Part shown: piece by piece, positions 11,378-22,600 of the stretch | How the letters are laid out: each line of letters opens with the position of its first letter | Position numbering within the stretch: the stretch's first letter is position 1 | DNA from: Sinonovacula constricta | Lineage: Eukaryota; Mollusca; Bivalvia; Cardiida; Solecurtidae | Direction of reading: 5' to 3' | Assembly: GCA_007844125.1 (NCBI GenBank) | Contig: CM017567.1 | Location: 7,056,821-7,120,820, forward strand | DNA: 64,000 bases | Position numbers and translations under genes: made by a program | The notes under the pieces: generated by a model | Seen by the model: the letters and a program-made list of their open reading frames with translations, nothing else | Database searches by the model: none | Told to the model about the DNA's origin: nothing

Positions 11378-11800
11378 CTGGCTACCTAATTTCTTGATTA
11401 ATGTCCCCTTTTTGAACGTAGAGAAACAATTAACCTGTTTTGGCAAGTTGAATATTTCCCAATTTCTACAAAGAGCAGTGGCATGAAAGTTTACATATTA
11501 CTAAACAATGCACAGGTCATGACCCTGACAAGTTACATCAACTCTGGCTACCCTTATTTCTTGGTTTATCTCCCCTTGTTGTACTTAGAGAAATGGTTAA
11601 CCTATTTTGGCAAGTTGGATATTTATCAGTTTCTACAAAGAGCAGTGGCATCAAAGTTTACACATTTATTTAACAGTGGGCAGGTCATGACCCTCACAAG
11701 TTAAATTACACTGGATACCTTATTTCATGGGTAATCTCCCCTTTTTATAAATTTAAAACGTTTCACCTATTTCAGAACATTGGATTTCTTCCAGTTGAGA
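11378..11800 (+). repeat. 167-bp satellite-like tandem units
   Basis: Units start with AACCT(G/A)TTTTGGCAAGTTG at 11432 and 11599, with a degenerate third at about 11766 (CACCTATTTCAG). Each holds TTTCTACAAAGAGCAGTGGCAT, CAGGTCATGACCCT and a terminal CTGGCTAC or a variant. The hAT-like element is inserted at that CTGGCTAC. A dispersed copy lies at 599-722. Confidence 0.8.
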
Positions 11801-11805
11801 CACCA

Positions 11806-12360
11806 TTGCAGTGGTTGAAAAGAAGACTCAGGTTTTCAGCTGCAATACAATCTTGCAAATATATCATCTGTGTATCTTCAATTTTGAACCAAAGTTATCT
11901 GCACGTAAACTTTCCATGGAAATGTTTGTCTCTGGAGATCTTCAACTACCACTTAAGTTGCTTAGGTATAGGTCGCTTGGGTCTGTTGCTGCTTCAAATT
12001 ACATACTTCCAACTAAATCGAGAGTTAGGAAGATAATATTCTGATATATATACCAGTTAATTCAAAGATCATATTGACAGGAGATTTAAATAAAAAATTA
12101 CTGTCAGAATGCAAGTCAGTTGTGTGCAGACGTCTTGAAGAGAATGGATTCAAGCAACAGGTTAGGGATCCAACACATGACAGTGGGTCTTGCTAGGACC
12201 ACTTGTATACACGTACAGTTGCAGTCTCAAATACCTTTGTCCATTCATGTTACCTCAGTGATCACTGCTGGGATCAATGCTGGGTATCATGCAGCTTTTA
12301 CTTTACTTTATAGAAGTGTTTGTTTTGTCAGTATGCTTGAAGCGAGTTACTGAGAAAATA
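11806..12360 (+). pseudogene. Relic of an endonuclease/exonuclease/phosphatase (EEP) domain
   Basis: A frame around 12070-12350 reads ILTGDLNKKLL (GDFN-like motif at 12080-12091), FKQQVRDPTHDSG, then DHLYT after an in-frame TAG, and CYLSDHC at about 12250. The order GDFN, xLDH(I/V)Y, SDH is that of EEP nucleases carried by LINEs and by Helentron/PIF1-type proteins. An upstream block (11811-12044) is in another frame. At least one frameshift and one stop make it inactive. Which mobile element it came from is not resolved. Confidence 0.55.
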
Positions 12361-13492
12361 TCCCGGCCAAGTTTTTTATAAGTGATTCTTCAATTTATCA
12401 GAGGCTTCTCGGCCTCAATTGTACAACAGTAGATCATTCTCACAGCATGGCAAAATATTTGTCACTGTATATAAGAGGTATACAAGTATACAGAAATACT
12501 ATCAGTTATATAAGAGGTATACAAGTACAAGGAAAGACATTTGCAATGCCTCCAGTATTAAGCTAATAAATATAGATGCATGGAAGGTGGCTTTCTGTGT
12601 CAGAGATGTTACTGAACTTTTGTGCATAGAGGCAGTTATCAGTAACTTTTTTGTTTTAATAATCTGCTCTTTATAATGTTAGATTATAGGTTAATTTAGT
12701 TGACTTTCATGTTTAATTCATTAGATGTACAAGTTCTGGAGTCAGTGAGTTGATGTCATTTAGAACTAACTTGTGATTTCAATTGCTGTTTTAACACTGT
12801 CCTGTCATTTAAAATTGTAATCATGTATCACTATGCAATCGGGGGCTTATGTGTTTTCTGAAATAGCGTCTTGTTACTGTTGTGACATGTAATGATAGTG
12901 TTCTCAACTGTCTCAGTAGAGCTGTCATGCTTAGCTCAAATCTTTGCATGCAAGTACACCCAAGCTAATTTAGTGCTCCCTCTCTAAAGCAATCTCAGGC
13001 GAAAGTTGCAAATTTGGAAATTGGAAGCGAGATTGTTCTTGAAGATATGTAGTGTCAAAAACTTTATGTTTAAACAAGCACAGAATTTGATGTCAACAAC
13101 TTTGAAAGCATTCCCATTATTCCATTTTCCAAGAGCTATATCACGGGTATGGATAGGAATACCTCACATTTGATTTTTATTGGATATCATTCACCTTCAG
13201 CGGGGGATATCAGTTCAACAAATTTGCTTGTTATCAAGTTGATCTAAGCAGATAATGGATTTTTGGAAACTTTACTAGTTAATGTTTGATGGTCTACTAA
13301 CAGTTGTTTACTAACATTTGGGTAATATTTGATTAATGGTTAGAAAATAAAGTCCAATAATGACGTAAATACCAATAACCTGGTGCATATAAATCATCAG
13401 GCGCGCTGTTCTGTGACATCTTTTGTTCAAATATATTTCTGTTTATAATTACAGTATGTTAAATTTTTAACTCGGAGAGGTCGCTGTTACAG
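12361..13492. other. Intergenic or intronic DNA
   Basis: Upstream of the first recognised kinase-like exon. No additional kinase exon (glycine loop, VAIK lysine, HRD or DFG) was found here. It holds a small 39-bp duplication near 12469/12508. Confidence 0.3.
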
Positions 13493-13644
13493 GCAAGGTG
13501 GATGTGTTTGCCTTTGCTCTCGCCATTATGTTCATGTACAAGCCATATAACCTACTGCAGAAGCTTATAACAAATGGAGAGTTGTCCTACAACAATTACA
13601 ATGCAGAGGCAAGACAAGCTTTGCAGCAAAAACTGATGATTACC
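13493..13644 (+). CDS. Kinase-like gene exon, subdomain IX
   Basis: Acceptor TTACAG and donor GTAAGT. It encodes 50 codons, starting with GC completing a phase-1 codon, then KVDVFAFALAIMFMYK and a polar helical stretch ending QQKLMIT. The Gly after F in the usual DxxxFG is Ala here, unusual for an active kinase. It ends in phase 0, matching the exon at 20494 across a 6.8-kb intron. Confidence 0.6.
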
Positions 13645-16600
13645 GTAAGTTGTGGATTTAAACATGCACTTTTGTAATTGTATGCTTAACATTTCACTGT
13701 TCTCATAGTAATTAATAGCTATATTTGGTGTAGAAAACTTTCAAACAAATGCCTTGAAGATACCCATTAGTTCGGTCGCACTAAATTAGTTGAAAACTCA
13801 AACGTAATGTTTTATGCCATTAAATAATAACAATAGCCTCAACTTAAACATTCATGTTACCAACAAGCCAAAGAAATGTCTCCAACTGAGTAATAATCTT
13901 TTACACAAATCGGCAATATAAACTACAAGTGTAAACGAGCGAATTTCAACGAGAAATTCCGATAATTTACGGAATATGTCGAAGCTTGGCCTACTTTGCA
14001 TACGAAGCCACGCCCGCCACGTTGAAAAATGTTTTGACAAGATGTCGACTTCAACGTGAGTATTGTTATTTTGTTTATGCACATTTTCTGATGAACATGT
14101 ATGCTTGTTGTATGATATTGATTATTCGCTATTGAGATCCCTAATTTGGGGAACAGATTTGATGGTTTGCACTGAATTGGCTTGTTTCCTCGACACTAGA
14201 CTGACTAGTTGACAGTACTTTTGTGTTCTTTTTTACCGTTCAAATTTCACTTTTCGCTCACATACGGCTCCAGACGTTTATTTTAACGCAACCGATTTTG
14301 ACTTTTTCTATCAACACGTGTATATTGTACTTTTTCAAATTCGTTATGCTGTCATAGTTGACAGTGTGAACAAAATTTAGCATAAACGGACGTTTGCCGT
14401 TCGTACCCATGTATTTTCGTAGTCAAATACAACTGCCATTTTTGGTCGTTTTATAACCCTACATTCTGGCCAGTCATTCTTTAAACTTTAAAGTTTAAAG
14501 AAAGCAAATTTGATAACGATAAAATTAGTATTTCTTTTAAATTGACATATAAATTAAACATAGTATTTACTTTATATATGGGTGCATTGTATTTGTAGAG
14601 TAGCAGTCACCTTGTTACTATAGACGGTTTTAGATCATACCACTGCTGGAACAAGTCATGGGAACTAGAGAGAAAGGCAGGGAGAGGAGTCCTCTTGTAA
14701 TGCATGACAACCATCCTTGCACCAGCTAACTAGTTGTGTAATTTGTGTTTTGAGTAAGTTTTAGAACTACATGTAAAATATGTATTATTTTAACTAGAAA
14801 TTTATAGTCGCTACACATTTATTATTAGATCAGTTCATAATCTCACAATGAGGCTAGCCACTTACTACATTTTCATTATTCACATTTTTTTAACTTGAAA
14901 AATCACTACACCACAATAAAACGCTGCTTCATAAAGTTTTGGACTGTGTGCAAGTGATTGTGTCGTCAGCTATGACTCCAGTGTGTTTGAGTCCTAGTTG
15001 TAATGAACACTTTCATGTGGAAGGGTCTGTCAGCTGACCCATTCTGAGTTCTTCCTTCACAGTCATAACTGAACATCCCTATAGTAACTTAGTAACCATA
15101 ATATTGTTGCTGTGTTATATCTAAAAAAACAGTACAAACAAAATGTGTCAAAACACAATAATGGATTACAATATTACCACCACTGAAAACATATTACCGA
15201 TATGTGACTATGCTATCTTTCATGATGTCTTCCGGTTGGGAGAATCAATATGTTGAAACAGTTTTCAAACTATTTTCTTTATTAGAAGCTTAACGATCTT
15301 ATTAATATTATTCGATCCATGTTTGAACATGCAACTATGTCAATTTAATGTGTCATTCATAAATAGTACAATTATGTGCCAAACTGTTTGTGATGTATTT
15401 AAAATACATGTATGATGCATGGTTCACAAAAAGTTAAAAACTGTGAATAGTACTCTCACTTGACTGTGTTCAAGCCACTTCAAAAAATGTTTTTCATGAT
15501 CAAGAGTGTAAATTTAAGTATGGAGCCCAAAGGGTTAAGATAATATACCCCAGAAAATCAATTCTTACCCATGTGAATATTTTTGTGCTTTTAAAAATAT
15601 CACAAATCCGAAAAGATTGACTTGCCAGCTTAAGGGAAAGAGTTTTTAAAGGGGAATATATGTAATCAAATCAAAATGCAAATGAATTGTTGCAGCATTA
15701 CATAGAAGAGTTTGCAACTTATATCAAGAGTATCAAAATTTTTGTTCAATTTTGTCCTTTTAATTTGTGAAAGTTTGTGTTATTTGCAGTTTTAAATTTG
15801 TAAAAATGTGTTTTGGGGTTTTCCCGTCAAATTACCCAAACTGCAAGTTTTTCAATACAAAAAACAAAAAAAGTCACACATGATCACATATTTAGCATAT
15901 ATATTTGAATTGCAGTTATGTGCCAGCGGTCATCAGAAGGGGAGATCATTGAAACACAGATCAGCAATTTGCCAATGAATATGGTAATGATTACATACCA
16001 TGTGCATGTATTCTTTTTAAATAAACTTAATTTCTTTTAAAGAGACGTGATCACAGTTGGTGAAATTAGCACCTTCAGCTCACATGAGCATACACTCAAA
16101 ATGAGCTATTGTGATTGCACACCACCAACATCAAACATCCATAAAAATTCTTTAATGGCATTTTTTCTGAGACTGCTTGCCCACCTTCCTCAGGAGCTTC
16201 ATGGACAGAGCGAATGAAAAGTTTTTCAAAGAATATTGATCTGTCAAAAGACATAACAGCCAGGGTGTATGCCATTTTCCTTATATGACTTTGTAGTAAA
16301 CAGAAATTGAAACTGATTGTCCAGATGTTGCTTCTGTGCAAATTCATATAGTATGATTACTCTAGACCAGACCTGGTAGTGTAATCATAAGGGCGTAGGA
16401 ACCAGGTACTGGATACCCCTGGTTCGATCAGGGTCTGTGACATACGAAAGTCATTAGACGTTATGGTACTATAGCTCCTTTGTAATGCTCAAGCAAATAT
16501 GAGGTAGTTACACAACAGGTCTGCTCAGTGTCAGGATAATGGGAAATTTTGTCTTTTCATATAGGTCTTCTTGGCATGCTGTATTTACAATGGTGGACCC

Positions 16601-19600
16601 AGACCTAATAGGGCAAACAGTAGAGCGTTGGCTCCATATTTTAGAGGCCCCGGGTTAGATCACATGTCTTGACATACCAAAATCGTAATGATATAGCCCC
16701 ATTGCTAATGCTCAAGCACATATAAATTCCACATCTGGCTGGCCAGAACTCAGTATAATGTGACTGGGTTGGTTGTGGTAATCATGCCAGGTGTTCACAG
16801 CATGCTATACACAGTAAAGGCAGCACCTTATCTGCTTTAAGTCGACACCATCTCCAAATGAATTATGTTGCTTGGACTATAAACTCAATAAATAATTATT
16901 CTGGTCTGATAAAACATTGCCGATATTTCTTGCTCACTAATAGTCTATAACTTAATGGCTATGACACTCAGATGAGCGATATAGGGTCATTATAGCCCTT
17001 TTGTACAGTTTTTGTTCCAAACAGCAAGAAATAAACCAACAGCCCAGTTGGCTCATTGTTCCAATTATAGAACATGTCATGCCAAAGTTTTTCGAAAATG
17101 TGCTAGTTGGTCACCATCATTATTACTAATGCTCCCATTATACAGGTTTTCTACTTGTCTCTACTTTTCCTATTTTTCCTTCAATTTTAACTGAGACCTA
17201 CTTTTCTTATTTTTTTTCAGTAATAGACCTATAATCCCTACTATTTTCAGAAAAGAAAATGTAAAATGAACCTCAAAATATTTCATTAGTTCTCGTTTCA
17301 GTTTCTCCATTTCTTGTGAATAGCAGTTAAGATGTGCTAGTGGGTAGACCTTGGGATGTCCATCCTATAAAGCAACATGGTCCCTTGGCCAGTCAGACAT
17401 ATTAGTCAGAGGTGCCGGTCTCTCAAGCATGGACAGAACAAAGGATTATGATGAGCAACAAAATGACACTAACATAAGAAATAATGGTAATTCTAAATGA
17501 ATCTAGTAGGAAATTCCTTATTTAGCCCTATTTTTTATTTATGAAATTTGCTTTGCCCTACTTTTTTTGTAAAAACATGCCCTTATTATTTTCTGTGAAG
17601 AGGCAGTAGAAAACCTGCATTATGTGAGTCATGTACATACATGATAGTGTGGTATCATGGGGGTACAGTGGCAACACTAATGAATGTCTGTAAAAATAGT
17701 GTACCAACTAAAATAACTTGTCATACAACTTATTTTCTATAAATATAGCAGATATGTTTGTTCTTATTTTTTAACATGTTTATATTGAAAATGTTTATTT
17801 AATTTGAATGGTTGATTGTTTTAGTGATTTTGAGACAACAGTCAGAAGAAGGGATGGTGTTGACAGAGGAAGGAATGTTGCTAATGGAATGATCATTCAG
17901 GAATGACAGTAACCTTTCCCTGACAGGGATTTCTCAGGAGTGCAATATTATGAACCAAAAACCATATCAACACAGACGACTGATTTCTCGGAATAAAAAT
18001 CACACTCTGTTATTTGTAAAAAAAATAAGGGACCTGTGTGTCCCCTCTAACATAGGCAAGGAAACTGATCTAATGTGCCTGTTAAATTACTTTATATATA
18101 ACATTATACCATCTAAAGAATATTGTTAGCCTGTGCTTGGGTATCTGTGGAGGATTTAAGTCATTATATTAATTCATTGTGAATTATTTTACATGTCATT
18201 TAAACTATTCAATTACTTTTATACGGACAAAACTACCTTTAAGAAAAAATGGCATTATTAATTTACTTTTTTAAACAATTACCTTTGTTAAACAATTACT
18301 ATAAAGTATGCTACTTAAATTTTTTACCTTACAAAAGTAGCATTATGACTGTGTAGTACTAAGAGTGTTACATTTTTCATAAATATGTCAGTAAGGGATT
18401 AAAAATTGTAACTTATCTGTTCATACTTACTTGTATTTATTTTTGTATTTTTAATTTCAATATTTATTTAATGAAGCCTATTAGAGAGACACAAATATGC
18501 ATTAAATCCCTTAAGTTATGATTTGATAAACATAAAAAAATGGAGAAAGTATCCCACAGGCAAAAAGTTACAGGCCTGTACTGTGAGTAGTAAAAGATTG
18601 TTTGCTATGTTTGTATGAAGAATCTAGTGCAATGTTTTTGTTGAAATTTGTTTAATTATAATTTTGGATTACTATATAAATGCTTATTACAAGTTTATGT
18701 GTCAACATGTATTTTCTCAAAATGTTTTGATTTACAAATGCGTTATAACAGGTAATTTATGTTTCACACGGGCATACAAATGTTATTACTTTTAATTTAC
18801 TTGACCGCTTTTCTTACTCCACATTATGTTCTTCCGTATAACACTATATATTAATTTGAGTTATTGCCAGAAACATGCATACCAAGTTTGGAGTCATTTG
18901 GATCTACGGTGACAAAGTTACACTCCGGACAAGAAATGCTCTTAAAAAATAAAAGGGGAATAATTCAAAAACGAAACAAGTTAGAATAATGTCATGCAAT
19001 CGTTTGCCTGGGTGTTTATAGTACCTATATTGGAAATTAAAAAGTAATGTGGATCACTTGATTGAATGAAAATAGGGATTAGCCGGCATTTTTGCCAATA
19101 CTGTGCAGCGACATTTCTATCGTTATAGCACAGGAGCACTTATGAAGTACCCAGAGACTGAACCCGGCCGGTCCATTATACTGACACCGACGAGTCAGGC
19201 GTTATGCTGTCACCTTAGCCCCGAGCGTTAGGAAGGAAGCCACTACTATCAACTTTAAAGTTTTCGGTTTGACCCGGTCGGGGTTTGAACCCGCGAGCTC
19301 CCCATCCGAAAGCAGACGCTCAACCAGTTGATCAAATTGAACGCGTTATCTTTTGCCAAAAGTAGTTATTTATGTATATATTAAAATTCCGCAAGTAATT
19401 TTACCATATAAGACATTGTTTTCTTAAAGCTACATTTATCCAATTTAATATAAGTATTGGACGTTTCCAGAAGAACGCAATCAGATTGTTTTTTACAATG
19501 CATTCGATTTAAACTACATCAACAGGGGTACGTGATGTAGTGAGTGTGCTTTCCCCAGAGTCGGGAGGCGATGTAGCTCAGTTGCTAGAGCATCTACCTC

Positions 19601-22600
19601 AAGAGCAGGAGGTCTTGGGTTCGACCCCCGCCCTCGGTAATGGGATTTTTCCCACTACCTCCCGATCCGCAAGCTGACGCTCTACCACCTGAGCTATTGG
19701 AATGAAAATATATCACACATATTACTTCAAGTATTTTAAACATTTGTAAGTGTGTTTTGATATAACATGAAATAACCTAGTACAGCACCAAATATAGAAT
19801 AACATTATTCAGCTATTAACAATACTATTAAAAGCCTGATAGCAATGTAGTGACAGTATTAAACGATTATATGTGAATAAAATCAATTTGATTACAAAAC
19901 AAGAGTTATAGAAGTTATCCCAACGATTGCGGATCTCGACTATATCTCTTCAATTCAGTCAAACAAGCTTTTCGATTCAGCATTGCCATGTTTATTCTTT
20001 CGCCATTGCACTACCGATGAATCGCGCATGCGTCGTGAATAATCATGTGGCGAGAATATCAGGATTTTTACGAGCTTGTCAATCGTACGCGATTTGATTC
20101 GTACAATGTCGGAAGACTTGCACCACAAACAAATATTGGGGTTTATATAGATCGCAATCGGGGTGTAATTTACGTTCTAATATGCTCAAAATTTGAACAT
20201 CTTCAAATGGAGAGCTCTATTTTCGTATGTAATTCGTTTAATCTACTTTTATTTAGGTGATTTTGAACTAATGGGTGGCTTTAAAGAAGTGGGGAAGCTG
20301 AACAAATTTTGACATAGTGCTATCAGTTAGACATATTTAGCAGATCAGTGGGATTATAGGGGGACCTTATTTGATCACCAATAAAGTGAAAAAGCATAAA
20401 CATCATCCAAAGTATTCTATTACTTTTACAAGTGCTTGAGAGTTAACAATTAAAGACTGGTAGATTTAAGGAGAGATGATACGTTTATTTTAGATGGTTC
20501 AGGACCATGGCTTGGTCGAGAATCTTATTCCAGATGAGGTAGATTTGGACATGCGAGACCTGCTATCCAGGATGGTCAAATATGACCATGTTGAGAGAGC
20601 CTCTGCAGCTCAGGGACTCAAGGTTGTTGAAGGTAAAAGATACTTCTATCTGATACATATTTGCAACCCTATTTTACACTTTGCTACCAAATCCTCCTAC
20701 TTTCAGCATTCCATATCTGTGATTGAGAAAGGTAAGGAACATAATAAGTGATGTGAACAGGCTACTATTGGTTACCTGCCAATTTTTAAATCTAGCATCA
20801 GCTTTTTCTATGATTTTAATTGAACTGCTGATTCTTGTTTACATAATAAGTGTTAAAAGAAAAGTGTCTTGTTTTCAATTTAGTTATACAGATATTTGCT
20901 TCTGCCGTGTTATTATTTGTGAAAATCTCAGCTCAATTAAAACAAAAACTCTTTGTTTTATTTACAGTAAAACATACATTTACACATTTTTTTCTTTAGC
21001 AGTTTTAACAATTAATAACAGTTAAAACATTTAACTCATGGCTTTGTTGTTAGACAGAAAACAGTTACTTTTATATAACAAATATCTTTTATAAAAACAC
21101 ATTTTGAAGTGTGTTTATTATCTTGCTTTGGCTTCATTTTGTCTGTTTGTTTTTATGTTGTATTTAAGTTGAAAAAGAATTGTCTTGAAACAAAACATAT
21201 GTATGAAATGTGTTTAAATCTTCTGGTATTTTAATATTTAGAACTAATAATTAATTTATTTTTTCGCTCTGACTGGGAGCTTATGCATTTAGGGCTGGAG
21301 ATGTATGTCTGCAAAATTAACAGATTGGTCAACATAAAATCACTTGGTAACTGAAGATATAATTGTGCGTACATTTATTATTATATTATTATATTAAATA
21401 TTATATTTTATTGTTTCAGATCGTGAGAAGAGACTTGAACAAGCCAAGAAAATGTGTGAGGTGATCAGTCGCACCAACTTGAACCTTCAACAACAGCAGA
21501 AGAGCAGGTGGCAGCCAACCATCAACTATGGGCTCACTGTACCTTCTTCATATAAGATACCAGAACCGGTCAATTGTTTGAGTCTGGGCCAATCAAAAGC
21601 AGCACTAAGAACAGACTAAGGAGCAAACTATTTAAACAAAAATGGGAACACCATGTTGGGGAAGGCGAAAAGATGGATGGAAAGAATAATGTGGAGACTT
21701 CTAACCAGGCCAGGAGGAGATATGGACGAAATGGTGGAAGTCGCCGCAAGGTGATAACGACTCACCCAGACCCATTGAGGGAGGTTCAAGCCTTGGCCGA
21801 GACTTTCAGAGCATGTCCTATCCTTGAAACACCTGTACACATCAACAGCCCACCTCAGAGCGCCTGTTATGAACAGGTATGATTACAGTTTTGTTTTTCT
21901 TTCTTTTTTTCAAAGAATCTTGTTATTTATGATTTAGAGGAAATTATGTTTATTGTCGACAGTGGTTTAGCAATTTTGAATCAAACTTTTTGTTTGTTAA
22001 AATGTATTAACAAGTGTTTAAAACACTAGAATTCTGCCTTATTCACCTTTGCCTATTATATTATTGTTTAATTCCAAGCCTGCAGAGGACAAATGGACCA
22101 GAAGAAATGTAAGGTCTTCAATCTGATCTGCACTGCGCCAGTGGTTCTGTCAACAACAGGTGTCGGGGTATTGTGCCACAAAAAAAGTTTAACAAAGCTT
22201 CAATGACCACAACTGTGTTGCTTTGATGTAATTCTAGAATCAAACTAACAATTGATACAGATTCCTCTAAGTTCTTAATAATAGTTTTTTTCTGCCATGT
22301 ATTTTGTACAAGTCCTTTTGAAAAAGCAACATGTGATTTTATTATTTTTAATAAATAAAGAAATGATGCAAAAGTTATTGATAAATGTAGCTGACTCTGT
22401 GTTTCTGGAATAACTCCTTCAGATTGCTCAATCTCCTGGCATCCCACATGTGTTTGGTCAGACAACCATTGATGGGGCAGATATACCCAACCCTAACCTG
22501 CTTATGCTGCCAAACGAGGATAAGGTACATTACCATCTTATTGCCTTTCAACACTTAAATTACAAGTCAATGGCTAAGATAAGTATCGGAAAATCTACCA

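Noticed and set aside
13852..14082. Minus-strand 76-codon frame
   Set aside because: No homology or splice context; overlaps a GC-richer patch only.
17822..17906. Possible small exon after TTTTAG
   Set aside because: Only about 27 codons before a stop, no donor, and no need for it between phase-0 exons.
19566..19640. tRNA gene
   Set aside because: A- and B-box-like segments and near-pairing ends are present, but spacing before the D-arm is off and the anticodon arm does not pair. It is interpreted as a SINE head.
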